From Salminus brasiliensis (lineage: Eukaryota; Chordata; Actinopteri; Characiformes; Bryconidae): DNA of 64,000 nt. The stretch spans positions 31,852,133 to 31,916,132 of the forward strand of contig NC_132879.1 of NCBI RefSeq assembly GCF_030463535.1, given 5' to 3'. Shown here piece by piece: positions 41,601 through 53,989 of this stretch (position 1 is its first letter; every line of letters begins with the position of its first letter). The position numbers and the translations under genes are program-made. The notes under the pieces are model-generated. The model was not told where the DNA came from. It saw nothing but the letters and a program-made list of their open reading frames with translations, and did no database searches.

Positions 41601-44600
41601 ATAGGGTTGGTTTCCCACACATTTTCCAAGGGCGAAAGTATTCCAGGACTAGACTTAATCCTTGTCTTGTCTTGATTTTAGAGTGTGGTGTGGTAGATTA
41701 TCCAATACTAGAACTAAGGTCTGCATGATTTTAGATATACATGATCATGTTAGAACATACCTGAATTACATAGTGACTACTCATTGTCTAGATTAGATTA
41801 AATTGCAGTATTCATTATTGATGCAAGCCATTTTTTCTTGCACAGGAATGATGCTAGGAGGGTATATGTGGGGGTATCTGGCTGATCAGAGAGGCCGTCA
41901 GAGGGTGCTGGTCATCTCGTTGGCAGTGAATGGAACATTTGGTGCGGTGGCTAGTTTAGCCCCGAGCTTCTGGCTGTTCCTGCTGTTGCGGTTCTTCAGT
42001 GGAGTAGGGTAGGAAAAAACATTCGGAAAGCCACTGTCCCTTAGAGTTTAATAGAGTGAGTAAAAACTGTTTTTTGGACAGAGATCAAGACCAGTCTTAG
42101 AGCTAATCTGATTTTTAGTGGCAAATGTGTACCAAATGTGTACCAAATGTGTTACCATAAGAAAATGTTTTGTTGTAGATGTGAGAGCCTACTGTTGCTT
42201 ATCACTGCTACCACAGATATGTAACAGTGTATTTTATCTCTAGGGTGGGCGGCTCCATCCCTGTTATCTTCTCCTACTTTTCTGAGTTCCAGCCAAAGCA
42301 GCACAGAGGAGCTATGATCAGCGCTCTTGCAACTTTTTGGATGGCTGGAAACATTTTAGCAGCAGGTACAACACTGATGTACTGACCTAACTTGTAGTCC
42401 CAATCTGTACCTACCAGATGCCTATATTTTAGAAAACCCCTTGCTGTTTGGAAATAATAAGCTTGACATACCAGGCAAACACTGGTTAAAGTTTCAAAAC
42501 ATGCTCTTCTTTCACCACATACTTTTGATATCATAACCCTGAATGCATATTGCTGTCCATTCCGCTTTTACCAGTTTAGCTATTTAGCTAATGTTAACGT
42601 GATAATAATGTTAAAGTAATGCTACTGTAGACACTCTGTAACATGCCAAACTCAGTGCATGTCAATTGTTAAGAAGGCTAATACAAAAGTCTAATTATCA
42701 CTGTGGTTGATACAGGATGTGAAACTTTAAAGCAACATAATGTAGCAAATGTACCTTAAAATAACAATTCTTGCATAATGCTGATAAAAAAAAACAAAAC
42801 AAATCAAGTTAACATGATTTATTACAGCCAAGATATGTTTGCTTTTGTTCTTTAGTTTAGAACAAGAGATCCTTGGCTAACACTGAACCTAGAGTGTCGC
42901 CAGTCTCACTACTTGGGTAACAACTCGTCCAAAACCGTCTCTTAGCTGGCTGAAAACTCATCCAGACCTTTGCTGTTTTTGTGCAGACGCACTGATGTGT
43001 CTTGGAAAAAACTATGATTTACTTACGTCTATAAAACTAAAATAAACTCCATCACATAGCTGAATAGTGGGGTAGCCATTTGGAGTGACCAATTCAGTTT
43101 TAGCTTAAATGCTGTATTACGTAACCCCATATGCTCCGTGAATTTTATGACACCCTAAGGATTACTAATCGGTAACTACATGCAAAGCAATGCAAACTGG
43201 CTAAGTTGTTCCTAAGTTATAACCATCGGTGGGTCAGAGGAGTTTTAGAGGTTAAAGACTCTTGTTTAAACTCTTGTTGAAACATAGATTTAAGATTTTT
43301 TAAAGCAAATAAAAGATATTAAAATAAATAAAAATAAAGAAAAGATATTAAATAAATTATATATTTTCCAATGTAAGATTGGTTAGGTCTAGTGTTTGTT
43401 AGCAACACTAGCCTAGCAGCTCTCGCCGTAAGGTAAGGGAGTCCACATCAGATACAAAACATGTCTTGACTGATCGACTGCATCTTGGGTAAGTAATAAA
43501 TGATGGTGATTAGATATTTCACCTTTTCCTTTAACTCAAGCCCCAGCATCTGATCCATATAACCCCGGCCTGGCAAAAGTCTTTCCAAAACAGATCCAGA
43601 ATTGCCCGCCACCAACCAGAGACTGATAAAATTTCAACATTCCTGATGATAGTGCTTGCTAAGTTAGCTTAGCTTTACCAACATAAAACAAAGAATGGCC
43701 TGTTATTCACTGCTCACTAAGACGCAAAAAATGTGACTGAAAGATATGCTGAAAAGAGAAAGAGCTGAAAAAGGAGAGATGAGAGGTAGCTGATCACTTC
43801 TGTGTCTGAGGATGTGTGCAGTTTCAGGAGTGGCACTGTAAATGTACCATCCCTATTTGCTCTGGCCTGTACTACGAGCCTGAGAATAAACTACACAGCT
43901 TTTTTTTGGTTGTTGTCTTCTAAACTCCCTCTAATGCAGCCTGACAGCTTTGTATCCCGCTGAGCTCTGTGCTCTATTCTAGCTATAACACTCAGCAAAG
44001 TGTGTGTGTTTTGTTTGGTGAGAGCAGGCACTGGCACACTGCTAAAATGCCTGGCATTTTATTCCCCATGCCAGCAGCCAGCGAGTGCATGTGAAGTGGG
44101 AACATACACCGCCTTGCTTTGTTAGGCCAGTCACACCAAAAGAGTTTGAGTGTGGTTTTATATAACATAACATAAACAGCATAAAGATACAAAGTGGGCA
44201 AGCTCTTACATTTGCATGTTGGTGTGTGTGTATGTACCGTACGTGTTTGTGTGTATTGGTTTGTATGCACAGGTGCAGCCTGGCTGGTCATCCCCAGGAC
44301 ATTTCTGCATGTTGACTTAGGTTGGTTGGACTTCCAAAGTTGGAGGGTGTTTGTGGTGCTGTGTTCCATCCCCAGCCTCACCTCAGCACTCACCTTCAGA
44401 CTGGCCATGCCAGAGAGCCCCCTCTTCCTCATGGAGGTACGCCCTTGACAATGCAACACCACCACAAGGCATCAGTGCAAATAGCCGACACTACTTGTGG
44501 AACCACAACGTTTAGGCTTTTCAAATGCACATTTAAAATCACTAAACCCTAAAGCATGATGCAATTGTTCCAACATATTCCAAATTAGTTTTTTTGTGTG

Positions 44601-45607
44601 TATATGTGTGTCCATTTTGGTCACTCAGGCTGGCATGGAAAAGGAGGCACTGGCTGTGTTCCAGCTGATGTACAAACTCAACCACAGAGGAAGCCGCAAA
44701 CCCTTTCCGGTATGAGCAGCCTTAGCTATTGTATGAAATGATATTTTTACTCTGCATGTTTACTTTTAGGTACAGTTGTTTGTCCAGAATAAATCAGATA
44801 GGTAACCCCTTTAAGTTACTGAATTCAGCTCATTTGAGGTGTTAAACTGTTGCTGCCACAGTTATTCAGCTGCACACTCTCAGCTTGTATTACCTCCATA
44901 GAAATGCATTGTTAATAGAATGGGATGTCCTGCAGTAGGGTCTCCATGTTTAATGCTATGAGTCAGTGGCACCTTGTTTTCAGGAGAAATGGAGCTTTAT
45001 CCAGTACCTTTTTGATGAGTTAGAGTAGCGTTTTTACGTTGATACGTTATCCAGAACATATCACCTAACATTATTACCTGACCTTAGTGATGCTTTTGTG
45101 GCTGAATGCAGTCAAATCATTGCAGCAATGTTACAAAATGTTCCAAAGCAAACACAGGACAAACACCTTATTAGTACTCTTGATTTGAGATGTTGAATGG
45201 GCAGGGGTCTACAAACATTTGGACATATAGGGCCATGCATTACATGCATTCTGTATCTGGACAGTATCTGGATCTTCTTTGACTGGATTCTGTTTACACT
45301 TGACATTAAAATGTGTGACCACATGACCAGTCTCCAGTGTGACCAGATGAGACCTGTTTGTAATTTTCCACGTAAAATGCACATCCTGTAAACAGTGGTT
45401 TCTCATCACAATTGTCCTGCTCTGCGAGACTGTGGGCAGTTTAGAGTAACAGTGGTGGTTCGATAATGCCATGGAACAATAGATCACATTCCCATAATAT
45501 CTAGATCAGAAAATCTATCAGACACACTAAGCTGCAAGGAAACAAACTCTGTAATACTGCTTTTATCTGCCACATAAATAAACACGAGCATGAGGGTACA
45601 CATGCGT

Positions 45608-45642
<35 letters not shown>

Positions 45643-48600
45643 AGAGAGAGAGAGCACGAAGGAAATAGAGAGAAGAGGAAGAGAGAAGCTAAGATCCACA
45701 GTAATTATTGCTTGGAATAATGTTTTTTTCGACAGACATATTTTGGCTTGCCTGATGGAATCCGATCACAGAAAACATTTTGGGAGTGTTTACACCTGGC
45801 TTTTTATGCATACAAGTGAAATCTGATCACCAAAAACACATGTTAATACCAGGTATAAACAGGCTCATAGCTTAAGTATTGATCAGCACTGCCTCAATTG
45901 CGCCTTACTTATGGGCCAGGGAAATGTGTCTGAGCCTGCTTTTACAGTGCCACTCCAGATTCATGCAGGACTAGATAGTCTGGCCTGGTTTTGGGCTTCA
46001 GGGCTGCTCTGATGGGAAAAAAGTCCAGGACGGGACCCTGACACTGTTAAACTTCTGATAATTCAATTTAGAGTGTTTTATTGGTACAGATTTAACAGCG
46101 CAGGAAACACACACAAAGCACACAATTGCACGCGGCTTGACTAGTCACACAAAAGTGTAATGCAGACATCATTAAACATGCACACGCACAGATTACAAGA
46201 CAAACACTGTTACACAGCTAGCTAGCTAACAACCACAGTTCAGACCCTGTTCATGTGTAGTCGGGTATTTTCTTTTTAAATAAAGTAGATTTTTCTCTCC
46301 ATCTACAGCAGCGTTTCTGAAAATCTCTCCATGCACCCGAAACACATACATGAATCTAAAACAGAAAAACCAGCTCTAAAACACTAGCGCGAGCTTGCAG
46401 AGGAGGCTAACACCTCGCAAAGTTTATGTCAAGCAGTCCACCAAGATGCCAGTAGCTTCCAGATGTTGCTAGATGCCTCTCCAAATATGTATAAGTATAT
46501 TTACATATATAACAGAGATCTTCTCACGGTGTTGTTCATGCATGCGCAAATGAGTACACATACAGGGCGCGTGCATGAGGACAGGAAGGTAGATTTAAAA
46601 ATCTATAATTTATAAATTTAAATTGTTTTTATCAGGATGTAAGGAGTATTTCTAGAAATATGACAAACTTTTGTTTAGGACAAACCACCTACTCTAATTC
46701 ACATAATGTGCACTAAAAAGAGGAAAGTAGGACATCAGTAATGGACATACTCATACATGTTTATTTCTCCCACAGGCAGTTTTAAACCAGTGTCTCATAT
46801 GCTCAGAGGCAGAGATTATTAAAAACAGTAATGTGAAGTGGCACTATGAGATGGCTTATTAAGCTCTTAATTTAAAGATGCATGTTTTTTTTTTTAAACC
46901 ATTGTTTTATTTTTACATTTTGCTTAGAATGACTTGGTAATAATTTGTACATGAATATGGTAGAAATATATTAACTTGTAATTGTTCTTGTTATTTAATT
47001 TGACCCCCAATTATTGACTGCATTAAATGTTGATAAATCTACTGGGTTATTTCAGTATACAGGAGATGGCGCAAGATGGAGTTGGAAATTATGATGTTTC
47101 CCGGACCTTGGCTTAAAGAACTTTTCTCTAAACAGACCTTTATTTTAAATTAATTTTAATTAAATGTGACTGCACTACAGGAAAGACCTGAACTTAGTTA
47201 TAATGGTCTATCAGTCTTCTTTTGTTAGGTGTCTTTATTTTGGCATTATAATAGCAATCTGAATGTGCAGTGTTGTCTAAATACTGCAGTGGAGAGCAGT
47301 ATCACAGCCTGTTTCAGCATTACATTTATACAGATAAAAGGGTTTAAAGTGTTATTTGTTCAAAGTACAATTTTCAATGGGTAATTTATTGCTACAGACC
47401 AGCTGTAAATAGTTTTTTTGTTTTTTACAATTTACATTATGTTTTTCCCTTTAAAATCATTAGCAATTATATTTAGCAGACACTGTGATCCAGAGCAACT
47501 TACAAAAGTACTTCATTGTTTACTACCTTAGCTAGTTTGTATCAGCTAGGATTCACTGTTCACTGCTTACCTTTGTACACATTGGGTTCACTGGACTTTG
47601 TATTATTTCAGGTTATTCACTATTTGGAGGTGTTCTAAAACGTTTGACAGGTAGTGTGATTACAGACTGCACACATTAACTAGTAACAAAGCTGAGTGTG
47701 TTTGTGTGTTTCTAGACTTGTAGACTTGCTAACCCTAAAGATGATGAGGATACTGTGGAACCGTTGAGAATGCGTAGATGGTGTCAGCAACTAACCCATT
47801 TTCTTAAACAGGTGAGTTCACTTGACCAATCTTGTGCTAGATAGAAGATGCACAAACATCCATTTTGTAATCCATGAACAAATCACATGAAATTAGTATA
47901 ATGAGACAGGTATGGTAATGAGACATTAGTCTTTTTAATTTTACAAAAGCACCCTGACCCTTGCCAAAACCTCCTTGGCAGTAAAACTGCAAATAAACAA
48001 TTTCTGCAGTGGTTAATTTGTGTCTCAAAACATCTTGTAAGACTTGTGTCTCAGTCTACTTCAGCTTAGTGACATTTGTAGGCCTTCAAGCAAGAACTGG
48101 ACATTTTATCCTAGCACAACATTTGCGGTTTAGGACCAGCCTTTTACTAGGCCTTTCCCAAGTGTTAATTATTGTGAGGTCTTGCCTGTGTATTTAGGAC
48201 CATTGTCCTTTTTGCCAGCTCGCAGATAAATTACCTAAAGGGTCTTACTTTAAAGGCAGGGTTATATCAGCCAAAAAGCTCCCTTTTATTTTCACCTGTC
48301 TAGAACATATTGTTGATCATCAAGATGTTTCTTGATGTGTCTTTTTATTGGTATTAGTTATCAGTGGTTTCTACTGTACGATTCTACCAGGGATCTGATG
48401 ATTGTCCCATGTTTCTCTGATGGATATATCATGAGCACTGGCCTTAGCTAAAGCAAGAGTGGCCTGTAAATCTTTAGATATCATTCTTGGGTTCTTTGTC
48501 AAAAGATTTTGGCAGGGCATACATGCCCGGAAAGGCTGAAAGCATTTTGAGCTTTCTCCATTTTAACAGTATGGTTCTAATCGCAATTTGTGGAGCCTTA

Positions 48601-51370
48601 GAATCTAAGACATAGCATTGTGTACTGCCAAAATCACTCTAACTGAACGACCCAAAGTTAGATTTAAATTAGACAGGGCTGGCCCAAATTCAGGCTGGTT
48701 ATGGTGGTAAATGAAGCAATCATACTGGTTATGGATTGCACTGATCCTAATGAACTCAATCCTAATTGACTGATCCTAATTAACTAAAATGATTTTGTCT
48801 GTTCAGGCTGCAGGCAAATTGTATTTGTTTCTCAGATTGGATCTGAGTGAGATACTGTCTGCACTGTTATTTGCAAGTAATCAGATCGAATTTGTGGACA
48901 TCACAGCCCTATGTGCATGGGTTGCAGTGGTAACAACATAGGCGCTAACGAGCTGCTTTAATACGCAGAAGCAGGAAAAGTGGAGGTCACTCTGGATTTG
49001 GCATGGCCGCTGTCTGTTGCGTTGTGTGTGACGCAAAAGGAACTCTGAAAAGTGTCCAGACTGAGATGCATCTATCCAAATTCGATTGTAATCTTCAAAA
49101 GTAGTTTAAATTTGACTGGCAAAGATCATGTGTTTTTTAAGTGTCCAGACTACAGACTAGAATTTGGACAAAAATCAGATTTGAGCTGGCAGTCTGAACA
49201 TAGCATTTGTGTCAATAAATACACTACCACAAGCCAGTATAAAATCAGACTAAATATAATGTGGAAAATGTGCACCAAATCAGACATTCTAATTGGGGGG
49301 ACAAATATTTTTCCATTGCGCGTGTACCTGCAGCCCAGCATTGGATATCACCTCTTTTATGGTTTCTGTACTGCCGTTTTCTCCCATGTCTTAGGGTCTG
49401 GCTCCAATCAGACAACTGTTTGCTGATCCTTTGGCCTCCAGGAGCATTGCCCTGCTCGTCATTTTCTTCAGCATATCATTTGGGTATGTATGTGAAGGCT
49501 GCACTGTTGAAATAAGCTGTTACAACATCTAACAGCAACAGGACACCGTACACAAATATTACATTTTATATCTGTAGGTATTATGGCTTGTGGATGTGGT
49601 TTCCTGAGCTCTTCAGGAGAGCTGAAGATGGAGGTTCTCCATGTGCCAATATGTCTCAATCTCAAAACCAGGGGAATGAGAGCTGCTATCCAGTAAAAAC
49701 TGCAGGTGGGATATTTCAAAGATTACATTATCTTTAAGATTATGACCACTCCCATAATAAAAAATGTGGGATAGGGTGTGGGATACCTGTTAGTACCTAA
49801 AGAGTTGGTTTCTCGTAGTTGACATGTTATCTGCAGGTAAAATGGCATCAAGACATCAAGATCTCTGGTATGGCCAGAGCATCTCCGAAAGGGCAAGGCC
49901 CTTCTTCTGTGGTGCTCCCGGTCAGCAGTAGTGAGTACCTACTGACAGTGGTCGGAGGAAGGACAAACCATGAACTAGAAACAAGGTGTTGAGCGCTATG
50001 ACTCATGACTATTCCATGAGGGGCTACTGTGAAACAAGGCACAGATTTTGTTTAATGCTGGTTATGGGAGGAATGTGTCAACACACAGTGCATCCCACCC
50101 TGCTGCATGGTTGCCGACTGGACAGAGTGCCCATTTTAACCTGTGTCCACCATCAAAAGTGACTAGAAGGGATACACCCATGTTGGGACTAGACCTTGGC
50201 ACGATGGAAGAAGCACTCCTTGGCCTGATGAGCTTATATTACATCATGTAGACGACTGGATACGCCTGCACTATTTTCTTATGGGATACACTAGAACAAC
50301 AAGTTCCATCTGCAGCAGCTTCATATCACAACTTAACAGGACTTGAAGTATCTGCTGCCAAAATCTTGGTACCAGATACCACAGGGCACATTCGGCGGTC
50401 TGTAAATTGCGTGGTTGTGGTGGCACATACCATATCATTAGCATGAAGCATAAAGTGGCTTATCAGTGTACATTGAAATAGAGAAGAGCGTAATAAAGAG
50501 GCAAGGCGAGGCAAGACTAGACGTGGCTAAGGAACATTAGCACTTGGTGAATCAGGATTCATATTAATATGGTGTTTCGTTGCACAAGAAGTATTCGTGA
50601 AGTCATTGTCAGTTAACTGATGCCCACTATTTATTACAGTGTATATGGAAGGCTTTGTGACTGCAGCCTCTAACCTTCCTGGGAACATCTTTACGATCCT
50701 GCTGATGGACACAGTGGGAGGGAAGATCCTCCTCTGTGAGTAACTGTACACTTGTTTTTGGGGTTGTTAGCTTGATGTGCTTTATGTTTCTCTCTAATGT
50801 AAGGATAACAGTACTGGTCTTGGGTCAGTTGATTGCATCAGTATATCAGTGTCTGTCTGTAATCATACTGCCATTTTCTTTTTGCTCATCTTTCTCTATT
50901 CTGTCTGGTCTCTCAGCTGGGAGTCTGTTGGTGTCCAGTGTAAGTGTATTCCTGATTTATGTGGTGAAGACTAAAAGCCAGAGCCTCATAATGTCTTGTG
51001 TGTTCAGCGGTGTGTCTGTCATCTCCTGGAACGCCCTGGATGTAGTGGGCACCGAGCTGTACCCCACACAGCTACGGTATCTATCCTCAAAGATTCTCAA
51101 GAATGATTCAAGAAAACAGTGCAGTGACTGCAACATACACAAGCTTTACACAACACATGTTAAATGTTAATACGTTCTCTTTTCAGCTCCTCTGCATTGG
51201 GCTTCTTCACTGGAGTGGGCAGAGTGGCAGCAATCATGGGAAATGTAGTATTTGGCCAGCTGGTGGACTCTAACTGTGCCGTGCCTATATTGCTGGTTTC
51301 CGCCCTGTTGTTGGCTGGAGGTCTAGCAGCTCTGCGGCTACCCGGAACCAAACAGATGGACTTGACGTGA
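38660..51370 (+). CDS. SV2-family major facilitator transporter lacking the large luminal domain
   Basis: Thirteen exons: 38660-38756, 39606-39665, 40807-40968, 41846-42008, 42244-42365, 44273-44436, 44629-44709, 47716-47811, 49395-49483, 49578-49705, 50640-50735, 50917-51076 and 51187-51370 (TGA). They give 533 aa with consistent phases. Twelve membrane segments are predicted. MFS motif A is GYLADQRGRQ (residues 116-125). SV2-type signatures are GSIPVIFSYFSEF, SWRVFVVLCSIPS, MPESPLFLME, LPGNIFTILLMD and SWNALDVVGTELYP. The cytosolic N-terminus has an acidic dileucine sorting signal, DRQPLL. The TM7-TM8 luminal loop (about 355-387) is only 33 residues, with N-glycosylation sites N369 and N378 and two cysteines. 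SV2A/B/C have over 100 residues of pentapeptide repeats there. In length it resembles SVOP, but its motifs are SV2-like. The substrate is unknown. Confidence 0.88.
39249..39452 (+). mobile_element. 3'UTR fragment of the same LINE family as 3241-6187
   Basis: The sequence from ATACTATGTGCAATACCCCC to GGACTAATAAAGGATTATTT is the plus-strand counterpart of 3241-3460. It is a severely 5'-truncated insertion in intron 1 of the SV2-like gene. Confidence 0.8.
40274..40547 (+). mobile_element. tRNA-derived SINE
   Basis: GTGGCTCAGCGGTTAGAGTG matches a pol III A box, and GGTTGTGAGTTTGATACC resembles a B box with one change. The body TGCCACTGTTGGGCCCTTGA is typical of SINEs common in catfish and related fishes. 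It lies in intron 2 of the SV2-like gene. Confidence 0.75.
41425..41610. repeat. Imperfect tandem repeat of about 50-70 bp
   Basis: Units containing TTTATACTAAGGACTACCTT, TTTATACTAAAGACTATCTT and TTTATACTAAGGGCTGCCTT occur in series with related partial units, in an intron of the SV2-like gene. Confidence 0.65.
42366..44272 (+). other. Intron 5 of the SV2-like gene
   Basis: No exon or clear mobile element recognised in this 1.9-kb intron. It is AT-rich with an A-rich stretch near 43300-43360. Confidence 0.5.
45608..45655. repeat. (CA)n followed by (GA)n microsatellite
   Basis: About 16 CA units followed by a short GA run in an intron of the SV2-like gene. Confidence 0.85.
47455..47515. mobile_element. 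Fragment of a conserved SINE core
   Basis: ATTTAGCAGACACTGTGATC and CAGAGCAACTTACAAAAG resemble the conserved central domain of V-SINE-type fish retroposons. No head or tail is visible. Confidence 0.4.
48040..48660. mobile_element. Possible highly decayed Tc1-like relic
   Basis: Blocks such as GGACCATTGTCCTTTTTGCC and ATATCATTCTTGGGTTCTTT resemble a known fish Tc1-like family on the complementary strand. Ends and ORF are not recognisable, and the match is from memory. Confidence 0.3.
49835..50430 (+). mobile_element. Decayed copy of the ACACCAATCAGCCATAAC-TIR family
   Basis: TCTGCTGCCAAAATCTTGGT and ACCACAGGGCACATTC match blocks in the copies at 26043-26508 and 60300-60686. TIRs were not found. 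It lies between two coding exons of the SV2-like gene. Confidence 0.5.
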
Positions 51371-51374
51371 AACA

Positions 51375-51375
<1 letters not shown>

Positions 51376-51411
<36 letters not shown>
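51376..51411. repeat. (CA)n in the 3'UTR of the SV2-like gene
   Basis: About 17 CA units start within ten bases of the TGA stop, so the repeat is transcribed in the mature mRNA. Confidence 0.9.
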
Positions 51412-51706
51412 GGTAATATGGGACATATATACATACAAGCCTGTTGCCCTACAGCCAGACCTAACTGAACTGAACTGAAGTCTATTCAAACGCAAGCCAT
51501 GATTTCCAGATGACTGTATCGTTTGGACTTGCTGAACCACCAAACTAATATCCACTCCCACTTTTCCAGTTTAGTTGTTTGGTTAAGCACATAACCACAC
51601 AGTCATCATCCAGAACCAAAGATGATATGTTAAAGCACAGAGTAAAAAAATATCGATATATTGAAATATCGCAATATTATCTTTTGTGATACTGTACTGA
51701 TTTTCA

Positions 51707-51712
51707 AATAAA
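51707..51712 (+). terminator. Candidate poly(A) signal of the SV2-like gene
   Basis: AATAAA lies 337 bases past the stop, inside a repetitive ATCGATAT-rich stretch. It is the first canonical signal found downstream. Confidence 0.4.
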
Positions 51713-52283
51713 GTCAATATCAATATTATTGATTTTATGTGTCAATTTTTAATCAATAATTGATATGCAAATTTGGCGGCAGACAGTGGTATCTTTTTGT
51801 GTTGTGATAAACACCAACTGCTAGATAGCAGTGTTGTACTGTCTTCTGCATAAAAGGTGAACTTTTCTCTTACTCAGATTTTATGCATATGATTATATCC
51901 TATTTGTAATATATTGCAAAATATTAAAGTGTAAACCGTGTATCATAATATCATGATTCCTTTTGTATTGCCAGATTTCTGCTAATACACAGGCTTATTA
52001 TCCAGGGCGACTGATTTAATCATGTTGCAGGGGTATGTAAATGTAGCATTAGGAACAACTCCTACTGGTGTAGCCTGGTTGGAAATGGAACCCCAGTATG
52101 CCTCATGGAGGGTAGCAGTGTTACCAATAGCAACTGAAATGTGTGCCCAACAGCCTGCAGAACTGTGCTCTAAGAACCAAAGCCTTAATTCAAGCGTACA
52201 GATGCGACTTATTTTGGAATAGTTGTCAGTCTCTGCCTTTTAACTTAACACTGTCATAGTTTTAGAGTTAATATTTATTAATA

Positions 52284-53286
52284 TACAGTGGCTTTCAAAC
52301 GTGTGGGCACCCACAGTCAGAATATGTTATGGTAAATAGTTCAGCGAGTAAAAGATTCTTTCAAGTCTTTGGAGAATTTTCTCTCATTTGACCTTGCAAA
52401 ATGCTCCAAGTTATGTGGGATTCTCAAATTGTCTTGCATACACTGCTCTTTTCAGGTCTATCCACAGAGCATCAATAATGTTTAGTTTAGGGGACTGTGA
52501 GGACCATGGCAACACCTTCAGCTTGAGGTGATCCATTTTGAGGTTGGTTTAGGATCCTTATCTTGCTGTATAAGCCATCTACTTTTCATCCTCAGCTTTT
52601 CTACAGACTGTGTGGTGTTTGCTTTCCAAATTTTGATGTTCATTTTCAATTGAGTCCATTCTGCTCTTGAGCAATGAAATCAAACATGCCTTTGTTCAAA
52701 TTGGCCCCCATGACTTTTTTTCTCATGCATCATGTTTGTTTAGATGTTTCTTCAGACAGATACCACTGCAAAGTAGAACAGTGCACCAGGGTCTGCTAAA
52801 TGGTCTTGCAGTCAAACAGCCTTTCTAGGAGTCCTATGAGCAGTTCTCTCTGAAAGTTTTCTAGGTCTTCCAGACCTCAACTTAACCTCCATTATTCCTG
52901 TTAGCTGCCAAATCTTAATTACATTACATACCTGGAAACCTGGAGACACTTTGCTACTTTCCACCTGATTGTGGACATCAGTTATTTTTGTTGTTCAGAG
53001 TGCTAGGGAGGTGGGTAGAGGAGCCCACAGCTGTGATTGTTTTGAGGAGTGTTTATGAAGCTTTGAAATCTGCACCCCCTGCTTGAGTATAGGCCACTGC
53101 ACTAATGCAGTAACAAGGTATTTAAACCTTGGTAAAAGTTTTCTAAGGGCTTACATTTTCTGGGCATGCCCAAACTTTGCATGGAGCTCAGGTATTCAGT
53201 TCAGCTTTTGGACTTCAGTTCTTCTACTTACTTACTTTACATTAACATACATTTGACCAGGGGTGCTACTTTTGCATGCCACTGTA
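52284..53286 (-). mobile_element. Tc1-like transposon, near full length but degenerate
   Basis: Terminal repeats TACAGTGGCTTTCAAACGTG (left) and GCTACTTTTGCATGCCACTGTA (right, inverted) start and end in TA, as expected of a Tc1/mariner insertion. On the minus strand, transposase remnants are readable with frameshifts, for example SPKLNIIDALWIDLKRAV near the C-terminal DDE region. It is related to 19772-20280. Confidence 0.7.
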
Positions 53287-53298
53287 TGACAGATAATT

Positions 53299-53880
53299 AT
53301 GGGATGCATGATCCATCATTTTCTGTTCCAATACAGATACATGAACTTTGCGCATTGGTCAATAACTGATATCAATCCAATACCATTGTTGATTTAATAA
53401 ACCAATAAACCATCTGGGAAAGACTCAAGGCATCAGGATTGACATAATCATTACTAATTACAATAAACTATAACAAATGAACACCGATATAACTGAACCC
53501 AATTTCTGTTTATTAGTCACTAAAATTAATGACTGTGCTGGATCTCGGCACAGTGTTGTCTGGGCTCAGGACTTTTATTCTGAAATCTAGCAGCTCCTCC
53601 CTTCTCGGTTCTCCATGGAAGACAAGCTGGATGACTTGCTCATAGCTGATTGCATGCTGGTTAGATAGATGGAGTCTTGCTGTTTGCTATGATATATGTA
53701 TGATGTCTGTAGGTTACTCTGATCCTGGGTTATAAAGCCTATAATACCGGCAGTGCGAGAATCGGGTTCAGTGAATGGATCTGTCGTTTGGATCTGACTA
53801 ATTATTCGATACCCAATCCAGCTAATTTTGTTAGTATCAGGACCAATATTCAATCCTAGTATCGGATCGGTGCATCCCTA
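53299..53880. mobile_element. hAT-type MITE
   Basis: The left end TATGGGATGCATGATCCATC and right end ATCGGATCGGTGCATCCCTA are imperfect inverted repeats of the TAGGGATGCACCGAT type typical of vertebrate hAT MITEs. There is no ORF. It abuts the Tc1-like element. Confidence 0.6.
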
Positions 53881-53989
53881 ATGATGGCCATTACATTTTA
53901 TAAAACACAACTAACAATTAACATGGCTTGTTATTATACCACTCATGGATGAACCAGTTTACCAAAAGTTCTTTTGATGATCATTTCTA

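Noticed and set aside
43992-44465. 157-aa minus-strand ORF
   Set aside because: It overlaps a conserved plus-strand exon of the SV2-like gene (44273-44436), includes CA-rich repeat and has no recognisable features.
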